Assembly: GCA_977006965.1 (NCBI GenBank)
Contig: OZ345376.1
Span: 2,418,001-2,482,000, forward strand
DNA from: Phymatolithon calcareum
Taxonomy: Eukaryota > Rhodophyta > Florideophyceae > Hapalidiales
Direction: 5' to 3'
Length of the DNA: 64,000 nucleotides
The translations under genes were made by a program, and so were the position numbers. Below are positions 1 to 11,690 of the stretch, one piece after another; the stretch's first letter is position 1; each line of letters begins with the position of its first letter. The notes below the pieces were generated by a model. That model was not told the origin of the DNA and did no database searches. It saw nothing but the letters and a program-made list of their open reading frames with translations.

Positions 1-1226
1 AGATGGTACGCCGTCAAAGTGGTTACCTTCGTAAATATATACGTTGCAGTTATCGCCATAAATGACGTAATAAAAACTCATTTAGCATGTAAGGTGAAAG
101 AAGCTATCTAATTAGTACGAGGCGCTGTGTATAGGATATTTTCAATGCACGCTAAATAAGTTAGAAACTGTATTTTCTGTAATCGCAGTCCTAGAAGCAA
201 GAAATACACTACGCAGGGATATCATCTGTGCTATACATCTCGTAGAGCACATATGATAGATGATCTACGTGAAATTAGAATGTCTGCTCGTTCTACGTTT
301 CAAGACTTGTTCTTGAGATCTCATTGCACCTACGAAAGTGCGATGAGAATCTACACGTCTATGCTCTGGCAGACTCTACGTTTCAAGACTTGTCCTTGCA
401 CCAGAGGCGCAATGAGAGACAGAAATTTCAACTTTTCAAATACTGTCTTCATAAGAATAAAACCCCGATATGCGAGACGTAGACCAAAAGAAACCGGGGC
501 TTTAAGGCCGTGGTCGTTTTTGATCTTTCCTTCTCGTATTGATTCTGTTTTTTATTTCCTTATGTACAGTAACCTTTCCTTGGCGGGAAAATTGTAGGAG
601 TACTGTCCTGGCTTCAAGCAAAAATTCTCGAACAAAATAGTTGACACTCCTTGAAGCGTTAACACTACGTAGTTTGCTGAATTGCAGTCTAAAGTACCTG
701 ACCAATCACGTTTTAGAACGTGTAAAATGTTGGTACGCTTTTCTCACTTATTGTTCATATTTCCCACAAACATCTATAGATAAAGCTATCTTCTCAGCAT
801 AACTTCTTCGTTCAGAATATTGACAGAGAACAGGGAGTACCATGCGCATTTACATATTACTTTCTCTTTGCGAACCTCATTTTCCCGCGAAATCAAAATT
901 GAAAAGGGAAGGGATATATACTTCCTACAGAAGAAACGGACATAAAGCTATGGTCAACATCGTCCAGAAACCAACTCATCATCAAAACGCACGAATACTA
1001 TCATAGTGGTTACTTCCTGCATCCCGACATGCCTTGATCACATTCACATCCACTACTTAAACCCACCCGGAACCATTATTCCTTTACCTACTTTCTCTTC
1101 TATCCTCTCACGCGCTCCTCATCAGTACACTGCAGTTTCAGAAGCCGAACATCCATTTTTTCGAAATCCCATCCCGACCAATCCGATTGTCCAAACATTC
1201 TCACGCCCAAATCGATCCTTTCTCAC
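1..1226. other. No supported gene; short 19-bp direct repeat
   Basis: I see no convincing coding sequence here; the open frames are short and match nothing I know. A 19-bp direct repeat (tctacgtttcaagacttgt) occurs at 292-310 and 375-393, and similar sequence follows each copy, so this is probably a local degenerate duplication. The rest is AT-rich spacer leading into the broken ParB-methyltransferase gene. Confidence 0.5.
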
Positions 1227-3383
1227 ATGTCTGATGCATCCACCTTTGCATCTTCTGGTCTTGTCGAGCACTTGCAAAAGCTCGTTGTGGATTCGAGAAC
1301 AATCTCAGTCGATCCGTGCCAGTGCATCCCCTTTACACAGGTCCGAGCCATTTCGGAGTCCGGAGTTCGTCGACTCATGACCATCTTCAAAGGCAGTGAC
1401 GTCCATGGATCTACATTTACTGGGGTTTCTAGTTCTGTAAGCCTCCCGTCCGTGCTTTCACTTGATGGAGACTTTTCTTAGTACGCGGAACAGTTCTTCG
1501 CATCTCAGAAAAATAGGACGATTACCAAGGCCGGCATGGAAATTTCTAACTTTCCAATCTGGTATGGCATCATAGACGGAGCGCACAGAAATGAGGCCTT
1601 GCGGCGATTAGCTGTGGATATTCCGGAGATATTCTCACGATTTTCCTGGACTGTGCTACATAATAATCACGGTCCTAACTCGGAGCTCCGAGCTTTTGCA
1701 TGTAACTGTAACGAGAAGCAATCTGCCGAGTTTTTCATTCAGTCTAGCGTTTTCGACACAATCAGTTCGCTTCAAGAGGACATCATTCTCCTGCGGAAGG
1801 ACATTGGTGGTAAACTACCGTATGTTTCGCAGTTTGTTTCTTTTTTCTCCGGCGGACACACTTGACATCAACACTGCGGGTGCTGGCCAAGGCGGTTTTG
1901 TCTCTCTCCACTAACGTGGTCTGACATTTGGGCGCCATTTTACATTTTGAGCATCCTGAGATAGCTCTCTCCCGAGCTTCCGGCTCTTTAACACCAGAGG
2001 CCTTGGGCTCTCGGGTTTACCGTAAGATACTCACGGCCACTACGTTACGGTACAGCAAATATTCTTCAAGGCCGTTGAACCCTTTGGAGGAGAGGCGCAG
2101 ATTAACACACTGCACCGTTTTAGAGCTTGGGCTTCGACTGCAGACTACAAGACAATTCCGTGGCGCATGGTTGACAGCCTGTACCCTGGTGTAGTAAATG
2201 CAGCAGTTTAAGTGCGAAAGTTTGAGGAGATAGTGGACGGGCTGCCTTGGCCTCCTCAAATGATGTCGTTCCGCTTGAGTATTTTACGTTCGAGTCTAAT
2301 GGACAAGCAAGTCGAATTGAACAAGGACAATTCCAAAACTGTGTTTACTCCCCTGTTTGACGCCTTCAAGAGATGCCGTCGGCACGTTGTTGACTTCAAG
2401 GTACAGAAGTGGAAACACGGGTCTATCCGCGAGACGGATCAGGCTCCAACTCCCGAAGAATCCACCGGGAAAGGGCCGAAGAGAGTCAATGATGCGCAGC
2501 CGAATCGAAATTTTCACCAATCATTCCGGACGAACAAAATATTGTACCGCGTATCACCCAGGAGCAGTTCCATGATGATAAGGCGGATACTACTGAGCCG
2601 AGTCATACGGCTGATTCTCCCCTCAAGACGCAAAGGAATCATAGACATCCGTGCTCACAAATGCGCAGCTTTGCTGAAAAGGTCGCGAGGCTCAGTTCTA
2701 TTGGCATAACAGCTGTAATCTACACCTGGGCAACTTTCGAATGTGAAACTATGAGTTCGGACGACCGACGCAAGTTTCATATGATGTTAACAGAGCCTCC
2801 AAAAAGCCTTACATTGGTTGAAATTGCATCGTCTATTGACTTCGCCAAGCGCATGCATCACCGTACTGGATGTCTTTTTGCCGTACTTCCGTGGTCTTCC
2901 TTATCCCTGCTCTAATAGAGGTGGATTTTCGAATCATGCCATACCCTTTTGTATTCTGCTGTGACACGGCAGAGGTTTAGAGAACTAGAGCCACATCTGT
3001 GGCCTAGGATGCTTCTTTCTATGGCGTTCTCTCGTTTGCACCGGGTAAACATCCCAAAGATTAAAAATTATTCTCACCTCGGACTACCTACAGCCCGATT
3101 GACTTCTGCCGTGATAGATAACTGTCGCAGCCCACAAGCCCGACTCCTTCAACCAGGCACAAAACGCTCATTTCATAATGCCGAACCGTCTCCAGTGCTA
3201 CTTTCGAATCTCCTGATAACATTCTGCCATACGAAAGGATCCGTTACTGATCCATTTGGACGTACGTTAGCCGTCGCCACCGCCGCTACTTTGACTGGTC
3301 ATACATGCACGGCTATTGAGAAAGCAGAGGACATGTTTTCTGCTGCTGTTCTTCGATTTGATTGCGTTGTCTGGACAGGCTGA
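1227..3383 (+). pseudogene. Broken ParB-like domain plus DNA amino-methyltransferase gene
   Basis: Most of this stretch is read in one frame, interrupted by stops at 1479-1481, 1863-1865 and 2913-2915, with the middle (about 1870-2660) shifted. The first part (1300-1630) looks like a ParB/Srx-fold domain: a VDP...QVR start, then an IIDGAHRNEALRRL block. The last part has the marks of a beta-order N4/N6 DNA methyltransferase: TEPPK near 2790-2805 in place of the catalytic (S/D/N)PPY, an LFAVLPW strand, then DPFGRTLAVATAA near 3249 (the FxGxG cofactor loop) and an AIEK end of the next strand. ParB-methyltransferase pairings are known from phages and mobile elements. The catalytic tyrosine is Lys and the glycine loop is degenerate, so it is inactive as it stands. 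The transposase remnant follows about 180 bp downstream on the same strand. Confidence 0.55.
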
Positions 3384-3561
3384 AAATCAAGAGTGCGAGC
3401 AGAATGCTTGTCGGAGTTTTGACGCATTTATCCACTCTCTTCCGCAGAAGACCGTGATGGATGCCGGACCAACATCATCAGATACCAAAGAAGATTCAAA
3501 CCTCGACTACGCGTAGATTCCGAGCGACATCACCTTTCTCCCGGTAGATTCCTGTCTCGCG

Positions 3562-6474
3562 TTGATGAATGTTCAGCTTGAGAGCATCGCATATATCCGT
3601 AAATGTTTTAATGAAATGTGGAGAATAGAGGTTCTGGAGGGACAAGGAAACAGAACGGAGTTGTCGGAGGGAAAGTTTGAGCTTCTGATAGACGAATCAT
3701 TATTCACCTTAGAAGCCAACAGTTGGAACTCGTTCAGGGTGCAATCTGATGAGGCCGATTTTAACACAGTCTGTACGACACTGTTTGCTGCAGACAGGGA
3801 ACTGGGGCGCTTATTTAGCTCCTGGCTATCAAAATGCAGCACTGAAACAGCTCGCATTCTGGTGAAGTGGAGAGTTCGCTCCAGAATTGCATCATTTCCT
3901 TCACTTTTTTAGTGACAAGCTGCAGTTGACAATCGCTTCTCGACGAAGCCTCAAGAGGATCATGATATTGATTTTGAGGCTGAAGTGCTCCCAGAACTAT
4001 CAGTGAGTCGAAATAGAAGAAGGTTGTCACGTGCAATGGAACAGGCTATGAGAGAACGCAGGGATGCCATTAAGCGTCGTAAGAAACAGGACGATGAAGC
4101 ATGGATTACATGCAAGAAGTCTGTAATTAAACCTGATGATATTGCATGCATTTTGCGACCCTCTTCCGTTACACAGACGCGGCGAAAGAATGACAAAACG
4201 CGCTGCCTTTTAATTCATCGTTTTTGGGTTGAGTCTAAAGAACGTAGACGACACTTGCAGTTTATTCCTGATGATTCATATGTTAATGGATGCATGGAAA
4301 TAGCGAATGACGCTGAAATCAGGCTGATGCGCTCCCATTTCACGCAAGACACCTCCGATATCACTCGTGAGATCATTTCTTGCAAGCTATAAAGCGCTCA
4401 TCCCGGACCCAGAGGAATCCACAAGTACTGCCCCATATCCAGCACTTGGAAGCTGGAGAATGGCGAGTGGTACTTCATTTACCCTGTCTTGCTATTCTGG
4501 GACGGATTTGAAGTGCAGAAAGGCAAGTCGGCTTCCAGAGAGGGGTTTTACCACATTTGTTTAAATCTACCGGTAAAGGCACGATCGTCGCCAAACGCTG
4601 TCCGTGTTTTATCACTCACCCCTCCTGGAGAGAAGAGCTCTTCTGTTTTCAAGAGAATCCAGGAAGATATCATTCATGGCATGACAAAAGGCTTCCGTGA
4701 TTTCGACGCAACCGGCCAGCGCTGTAGAATTTTTTTGGACCTCGTTGGCTTTATTGTGGACACTCCCGCGCTCAATAGCGCCGTGTATACTCTTGGACAT
4801 ACCGCGAAATGCATTCTGTCACCTTTGCAGATACTCAAAACAATCCACATGTCACCTCGGCAGTCGCTATGCAGCTGAAGGAACCTACAGGCTTTTGACA
4901 GGCAACGGACGTAATTTCTCTCTTCATGCTGCGGTTCGAAATAGTGGGGCTCTGAAGGAGTCCTGTAGGCTGCTTGGAATGAAGCCAGAATCCGACGACA
5001 GCGAATTGCCATTGCACACGTTGGCGCTCGAAATGATGCAGACTAGAAGTCGGATTCCCAGAGATTCCAAAGGCCATCCAATTCTCTCCAAGCATGTTTC
5101 ATAGCACCAGACCACCTTCTTACAGGCCACCTCCGGGATTGCATAAATCTCGCATTCAAACTTTTGTCTAACCAATCATTGTCGGTCCTCACTGAGAAAT
5201 ACATGATTGGTTTTCTCAACGATTGCAATCTAATGGGGCAGAACCGTCTGTTTAATATCGATAAAAAGAGTCTTTCTCATGTCGATGACTGAACTTTACT
5301 CTTTATCTATTGTTGCCGAGTTCTCTTGCCGATTTCTACAGACTGCAGTTCGACGTCAGATAGGCCGTGTACGCAGTATATGCGGAATGTCCTTAGAGAA
5401 AGTCCAACAATTAGAAGTCAGATTGAACTCCAAAGAGAGCATACAGCTTGCATGCTTGCCCGGCGATGCATCGACAAGCTGAATGTACACAGGCTCTTGG
5501 ATTTAGTTTGTACAACCGACCCTATGATTGGCAATGCATCAAGGGTGGGCGAACTAGTGTTAGAGAAGGCACATCAGGAACTAAAAGGAGAAATTCAGCA
5601 GGGAAACAATAAGGATATACAGCTATTATCCGTGTCAAGCGCAATTTTCAATGATTGGGAGGGACGTATTAATTCGCAAGTTGAAGAAGCGTTTCATGGG
5701 AGATATCTCGAAGCTCTGGATTGTTTTCGTCTTCTAGCAGGGCGGGAGGCTCTTGTGCCGATAAATGCGACGCTCAGAATTATTAATGCATATAAAGTCC
5801 GACACGCCCTTTGTCCAGCTTCATGTGTTCCAGCTGTACTACAGACACAAAGTAAATCTGTATTTTCTGCGCGGGCCGATCCAGAATTGCTTTGCAAACA
5901 ATCCTGGGTGTTTTCAGGAAGCCCTGAGATCATCGGACAAAATTATGTGACTGTCAATTCGCTCCGTTCTACAGCCTTTGTGGAATTCTCCCGTGCGCAC
6001 AGGTGTCAAGATCCTTTACCTCCACAGGAATTTGGAAATGAAGTGAAAGCAATCGAAAAGAATGGCACATGGATTCCATCGGTTTTACACACGATACTAC
6101 GTTGAAGACAGAGTATCGTTTGTACGGTAGGACTATACATGTACCCAGACGCCGCGATCCATGACTGTGATCCGGCACTGTGCACTCCAATGTTACTTCG
6201 ACAACAGATTAAGCATGTTACTGAAACTATTCTTGACGAAGGAACTATTTTTCACGAGAAGAACAGCCGAAGGATACCCGCCTCGCAAAGGTTGATGCAC
6301 GAAAATGACTGTCTCTTCCTACAAAAACCACACTCTAAGAATAAAAATGCATCAACCAGTTCAATAGAACTGGCGATTTTAAGATCTATGTTAGAACCAG
6401 GAAAGCGCTGTAAATGGAGGAAACGAAAAAGCCATGTGAACGGTAGTTTTTCTTCTATTCAAAATACGGATTGA
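3562..6474 (+). pseudogene. Decayed KDZ/Plavaka-like DDE transposase
   Basis: A series of plus-strand open pieces appears to be one former protein. Frames are shared from 3562 to 4878, shifted near 4805, and shifted again for 5326-6105 and 6139-6474. The central part (4440-4810) reads as a WYFIYPVLLFWDGFEV strand, then a NLPVKARSSPNAVRVL block and a later VDTPALNS stretch. That order (aspartate strand, NLP, DxP, then CxxC) resembles the large KDZ/Plavaka transposases. In the shifted frame FCHLC follows, and near 5550 GELVLEKAHQELK could be the last catalytic acidic helix. Its position directly behind the ParB-methyltransferase suggests both belonged to one transposon, since KDZ elements often carry DNA-modifying accessory genes. 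No terminal repeats were found. The family assignment is from pattern only. Confidence 0.45.
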
Positions 6475-6983
6475 GCTTTTCTCAAAAGAGGAATAACCAC
6501 ACCTTTTTAAAAGGCTAAAGTTCGTGGGATTGACATTTCGTCTAAAGTTGAACAACTGTCCATACACGAAGGTCGGGGTCCAAACGATCGTCCGCTGAAG
6601 ATAAGTGCGCGCACTACATTCCGATCTCTATCGATCCGTATCGACACAGAGCACTATCGCTTGGTGCTGCATTTCGTCAACAGACATGGTGCAAGAAGGC
6701 CTTATCTCGGATCAATTTAAACTGGAAAGCGTTAACACAATCCGTGTTCGAAGAATTCGGATTCGAAATGAAGTTTGGATTGGCGAAACTCAGGAGCACT
6801 TTGCACCTACTCCACCGAATGCATCGCAGTCCCACCCACTAACTGCAGATAAACAGGTCCCGATTGAGGGCCCAAGAGATACGGACAATCCCGGATCTAC
6901 TCCTCAACGTACCGGACCGAAAATTTCGAATCCCTCCGTTCAAGTGCAAGATTATGCAGAATATCCTCGGCGTTTGTCGACGG
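6475..6983. other. No supported gene
   Basis: An open frame at 6605-7108 runs through here but has biased, proline/threonine-rich composition. Its C-terminal third is the dispersed 133-bp repeat, so it is not taken as a gene. This probably represents the 3' remainder of the decayed transposon plus spacer. Confidence 0.4.
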
Positions 6984-7116
6984 TCACTTCTCAACACACA
7001 CTAATTACTCTCTTCTTGAACATTGTAACAAATCTGGGCCTCAAACTCGGACCGCCTCCATTCCAAAGCGTGTATGGCAGACACTCAATGGCCCTGTCCC
7101 CCGAATAATCTCACAC
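6984..7116 (+). repeat. 133-bp dispersed repeat, copy A
   Basis: This stretch matches 24,313-24,445 in the same orientation with about five mismatches in 133 bp and no gaps by eye. Copy A sits at the left edge of the old Copia remnant. Copy B starts 8 bp beyond the target duplication of the Gypsy element. It contains no recognised motif. Confidence 0.85.
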
Positions 7117-7199
7117 TCCCACTTTTTAAAGAACCGAGTGAGAGTCTTTTCCCTATAGCGACGAATCCATTGAACAACAGGTGTGTTGTCCATTCCTGT

Positions 7200-7756
7200 A
7201 CGAATAACTTCATCAAGCGTTTTGCATAAATTAGGCTTTGTTAGCCCATCAGAAATGTTTTATTCCCCGGCAAAAAGCTCAACATTCGAAATTTCATGTT
7301 TTTCGTAGGGTTCACGAGCAGCAGCAACATCAATCATTAGTCGTTTCTCAGTAGTGTGAGAAGCACAGGTAATAACGTCGAACAATTGCTTTGAGTCTGT
7401 GAGCATTTCAAGCGGGATTGACGGACGAAAGATACGTTCAAGGTCATGCTTCAGCATGTAGGCCTGATCGAAAGCTGCGGAGAATACGTAAACCTCGACT
7501 GCCATGATTGAGCGAACAACTCATTTGGACTTTCTGCTACTGTAGCTGAGGATGTGACAGTTGTTTGAATCATGTACCCCAATTGCGACGAAGAATCATC
7601 ATTTGAACCGATAGATGCGTCAGAGTATACGCGAAGATGTGAAGTTTGACCATTCAATAACTTATATCTCATCTTCAAATCCGAGGTTTGTTTCAAGTGC
7701 CGAATTGCTTTGTTGAGCTCGCTTATCTTACTCTTCGAAAACGTTTTCTCGGTCAC
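7200..7756 (-). pseudogene. Copia RNase H remnant
   Basis: Two overlapping frames carry a good RNase H match: VYSDASIGSNDDSSSQLGY (first catalytic Asp) in 7,756-7,451, then AEVY-like, LEMLTDSKQLFDVI (TDS catalytic Asp) and TEKRLMIDVAAAREPY in 7,505-7,260. A frameshift separates them near 7,500. Past the stop at 7,260, the same strand still reads ISDGLTKPNLCKTL, the usual C-terminus of Copia Pol. Confidence 0.75.
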
Positions 7757-8117
7757 TTGAGCAGCTCTATTAACGTGACAGCATGCATCAGGGTGGGTAT
7801 AGGCCAGCCAACCAACTGCAGCTCGGAGAGAAGCAAAGCACTCAAAGCGGATGTCATTCGGAATCTCTTGAAGCTTTTCAGTATACTCCGGTTGACTTAT
7901 TTCGAAGAATATTTCTCCTTTGCTGTCTGTTTTAGACTCAATTTTCGCATCGACAAACTCGACATTATCCCATTGCAGATCTGTCGACTCAAATACACAT
8001 TGGGTCTGGTAGGCAAGGTTACTGAAAGTGGTAGTACCAGAGAAAAGAGTGTCGTCAACGTAGCTACCGAGCAGACCCTGAACGTCTTACTCGCCTTCCT
8101 TAACGTCTAACGCCGGA

Positions 8118-8799
8118 TCACCGTCCAGGGGAATCATCTCTAGATCTTGCATAATATGATTCCGAAATGTACCCCCCAGTAGTCTCCAGCATCGCAGATG
8201 TCATAGTGTGGTTTGATAAGATGCAGCAGACAACCTTCAGGCATTTGAAAGTATTTATGGTCTTCATTCTTCGATCTGACGTAATTCTCACGAGAAAAGC
8301 TGTCCCTGGATTGCAGGTAAGCTTGTGTAACATCAAGATGGCACAGACGGAATTGAGGAATTGCAGAAACGGAAACAAGTAATTTTGTAGAGCTTTGACG
8401 CAAGGTGTGATTGTTTTGTACAATGAACGGTCTCATTTTATCACTAAATACTTGGCAACGAATCTTGCCCGAGCAGTTTCCCCCACAGTCCCGGCGTTCT
8501 TAAGAGAATAAACGAAACGTCCACCAATGATGTTAGCAACCCCGAAATTCACCAGCTTTCAGAGTTTCCCAAGTATTCAGTGCCTTTAGACCGGAGATTT
8601 CGTCATATTTGGCATTTTCAGATGCATCAGAATGACATCGCGGAACGTTGGGATTCAGAACCTCTGTCAATAAGATATTTGGAGGTGTTTCATTTGAATC
8701 ATTGAAGGCGTTCTCTTCTCCCGTAATTGCAGATATTCCGTTCAGCAGTTGAGTCAAGAATGCTTCGCCAGAAATAATCCTCTCGAAAAGCTTATCCAT
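8118..8799 (-). pseudogene. Copia reverse transcriptase remnant
   Basis: The minus frame at 8,436-8,140 carries CHLDVTQAYLQS, the Copia RT block in which the Asp binds metal. It continues with a degenerate (I/N)YVR and HLIKPHYDICDAGDYW, equal to the usual L-KALYGLKQA-W region. The upstream piece (8,799-8,533) is a poorly conserved linker. The YVDD block is not visible, so the domain is incomplete. Confidence 0.65.
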
Positions 8800-8972
8800 T
8801 GCTATAATTCCGTCGGCGTCAGGATTCGGGTTCCAAACTGGTGACGTTTGAGGATCTGGAGGTGAAGTGTCCTTTTCGGTGTACGCCTTTTTGTACTGTC
8901 GAACCTTGTCAATAGATACTTGCGCGATTTTGCCTCTCTGATTTATCCAAAGAGACTTTTCATTGCCCGCAA

Positions 8973-9755
8973 TTACTCAGGTTTCTCTCGGTAAACAAGT
9001 ACATCCATAACGACTTTCACTTCGTTGTCCGTAGCACTTGGAACATTTCGGTTGAGTGCAGTTTTCAGCCTGTTTGCAGAAATAGCCTTGAGCATCTCAT
9101 CTCGAGCATTTTTCATAGCTTTGATGCGCTCATGCTGTTCAGGAAGGTCTGAATTGCTGAATGGAAAGCGGGGCACCATTGGAATGAGACCATTCTGATC
9201 GGCAGTATTATTCATAGCATGGACCGCACTTGAAAGAGCATCTTCAATATTTAGAGAAGAGTTCTCTAACCTGACTTTGCGGTATATTTGCAGCAAATAC
9301 TCATGGTATCTTTCACCGATGTTTAATACGTTGTGAATCTGTATTCCAGAAACCTCGTGCTCAATGCCAGCCGAGCTGAGAAGACCTCTCCAGTCATCAG
9401 GATTAAACTGCAGTCCCTGATCAGTATAAATGATCTTGTAGTATCCCACATACGGATTTACCCAATGTCGTACATAGGCAAGCCAAACGTCATTCGTGTT
9501 TTCACCGTTAAGTAGGAACACAGCAACACTGAATAGAGTATCCCGGCAGATAATGTGCAGTACCGTTTGCTTCTCAAGCTTCATCAGATCCATTAGGACG
9601 AAACGATTGGAAACAACGTTTTCATGATGTAACGAGACTCGAAAACGGCCAGGTTTTTCTGACATTCTCTGGCAGATGTCGCAGGAACGAGCTAACTTCT
9701 CTAGAGCACTTAAGGGGTCCGGTGTAGAGTTCGGATCACAAGCTCGCTTCATCAA
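8973..9755 (-). pseudogene. Copia integrase segment
   Basis: An open frame of 260 residues begins with a CDICQRM pair (residues about 29-35), the Cys half of the integrase zinc-binding site. It then shows VLMDLMKL (first acidic strand) and IIYTDQGLQFNP (second catalytic Asp, residues 108-119). The third acidic position is plausibly in the GERYHEYLLQIYR helix. The C-terminal part is a linker. It is open but isolated from the neighbouring domains by stops. Confidence 0.7.
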
Positions 9756-9898
9756 GTTGAAGATGCGTTCTGGTTGCGGGTGGTAGCAGTGACGATGAAT
9801 GCTCTCAATTCTTTCTCAGAATATATAATTTCGTATTTCTATACGTAATATAAGTGTCCAAGCTTTCGGGTAACCGGATAACTCCAATGCGGATTCTT

Positions 9899-10723
9899 TC
9901 ATACAAGTAGATTGTCCACGTTGTCCACGAAGAGCTTATAACGGTCTAGAACATCGAAACCCACAATGAGTGGAACATTAAATTCGACCACGTCAAGCTC
10001 AAGCATCATATGACGGTATAAAGAATACGGAATACGAAACTTCGCTCTGTCAATGCTTGCAGCTCGCTGACTTGCGAACTTATAGACATTTGGAGTGTTG
10101 CGCTTGACCACTAGGGGGATTCCGATGTACCTGTCGTATGCTTCTGCTTGTACGTGTCCAATAACAGATTTTTCGGCCCCCGTGTCCAAACAAGCTCCCT
10201 GAAATGAAGTCAAAGACTCGGTTGAGATGTAAACGTCCGAAGGTCCCTCGATAATATTAGCCTTAAACGATTCATCTGCATTATTTTGTACTATCAATTC
10301 ATGCGGAAAGTCACTGTGCGATATGAGAGCCTCCAAAAGGTTGGAGTCCGTGATGTCGAAGTCCTTCTGTATATCACATTCAGCAGTTACGTCCTCAAGA
10401 TCATCGGGAGAGTCCATTTGGTTGCAAAGTTCGAATAAAACGACATGGGCATTTCTATTATTCCCGGTCTTTTTCGCATAATATTCCAGTTTCCGCTTAG
10501 CAGCCTTCGTTATGTCGATCTTTTTGCGACGGTTAATGTATGTCCCTTTTCTCTGAAACATAATTCCAGGCACAAGCGTGTCGACTGAAGCTCTTTTTAT
10601 GCGACCGTTCCTAATACTATCCCGAATTACTGCCACTTTCGCCTCGTTTTTGAGATGGAGGGCAGCTTCAATCTCCCCATAAAGCTGTCGAAAGTCGAGG
10701 TTGTGGGTGGCAATACGGCTCAA
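9899..10723 (-). pseudogene. Copia aspartic protease segment
   Basis: An open frame of 274 residues contains GACLDTGAEKSVIG around residues 180-193, where DTG is the catalytic loop of a retropepsin. An LIVGFDVLDRYKL run near residues 250-265 matches the second strand region usual in these proteases. The N-terminal half is charged and is probably a Gag-Pol linker. It lies between Gag and integrase, as expected for Copia. Confidence 0.7.
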
Positions 10724-10826
10724 TGGCTCTGTTGCCCAGGAGAGACCAACAGTTGCATTGCGAAGAAACTCTATTTGTGTGCAGGCCCTTTGTGCTACTG
10801 AGGAACCTGTGGTGCTAGCTTAGTGA

Positions 10827-11672
10827 TTAGCTCGTAGACCTTTCCAAAGCTGTGGATTCGTCGAAACCTTCGCCAGTAAACCTGGTCAGACGTGAACCGC
10901 TCAAGTAGTTCTTCACCCGGTTCTGTCGCACCGCTGAGTTGTACTCCTTATCAATCATCTCAGCGGCCTGCTGGAAAGTGGTAACGAAGTGTTCGACCCT
11001 GTCTAAATAGAAACGTTTTGCATCTCCTCGGAGAAATTTGTGGAGACACTGTTTCTTTTGGGGCGGAGTAAGAGTGTAATCTCCGGAAACTTGTTGGTAT
11101 TCGTTTACGAACTCCATCTAAGACTCTCCTATATCGCCAGAGATCTTAGCGCTACTCTCCCTAAATCACATAGAGATTTTGTGCGCCGTCTTGTTCTCCT
11201 TCTGGCTGTGGTCCTCCGATGACGTTGCAGTGCTTGCAGCGTTAGCGCCGAACGCTGTCGAAGTTGCAAATTGCTAAAACTGGCGTCCGCGAGCAACAAT
11301 ACTGCGGACCATTTCTGTTGCGGCAACAGAATCTTCGTTGTCATCGTACAAAGAAGTTGCTAGAGCCATGAGAATGCGACGAGAGCTGTGCGGTGTAAGA
11401 TTAGCTCCCTTTTCGTCGAGCCAGTCACGAAGGTTCGAATAAACTGCCGGCATTGATATTATCACTGGCGAGAAGAGTACAGTAGGAGAAAACATATCAA
11501 CAAGCGCCTCCTTCACCTGGGCACCGGTCATGCCTGTACTCCTTATTCTTTCATCCAGGTCTCTAACGGAAAGAAAAAGTCCCACTATAGAGCTATTTAG
11601 ACCATCCAGCTTCAATTGCGCCATGAAGGCGCGCAGTGGCTCACCGCCATTACCTCCGTTGTTATCACTCAT
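10827..11672 (-). pseudogene. Copia Gag remnant
   Basis: The first piece (11,672-11,274) starts with a Met and a glycine/asparagine-rich leader. The second (11,117-10,827) holds a YQQVSGDYTLTPPQKKQCLHKFLRGDAKRFYLD-type Gag core segment (shown only in part here as the key run GDAKRFYL). The pieces are in different frames and separated by stops. Position upstream of the protease on the same strand supports Gag; no zinc knuckle is visible. Confidence 0.5.
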
Positions 11673-11690
11673 TTTTGACTAACGATTTCA

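Larger units (their letters stand above)
7118..11690 (-). mobile_element. Old Ty1/Copia-type retrotransposon remnant
   Basis: Reading the minus strand, the order is Gag (11,672-10,827), protease (10,723-9,899), integrase (9,755-8,973), reverse transcriptase (about 8,800-8,118) and RNase H (about 7,756-7,200). Protease-integrase-RT-RNase H is the Copia order. Every domain is separated from the next by stops or frameshifts, and no LTR pair or target duplication was found, so the ends are approximate. It is more decayed than the second Copia element at 13.6-20.6 kb and not closely similar to it. Confidence 0.75.

Noticed and set aside
1227-3383. Bacterial contamination as the source of the ParB-methyltransferase
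   Set aside because: It is embedded in a decayed element with eukaryotic retrotransposons on both sides and has many lesions.
6605-7108. 167-codon open frame as a gene
   Set aside because: Low-complexity, and its end is the dispersed 133-bp repeat.
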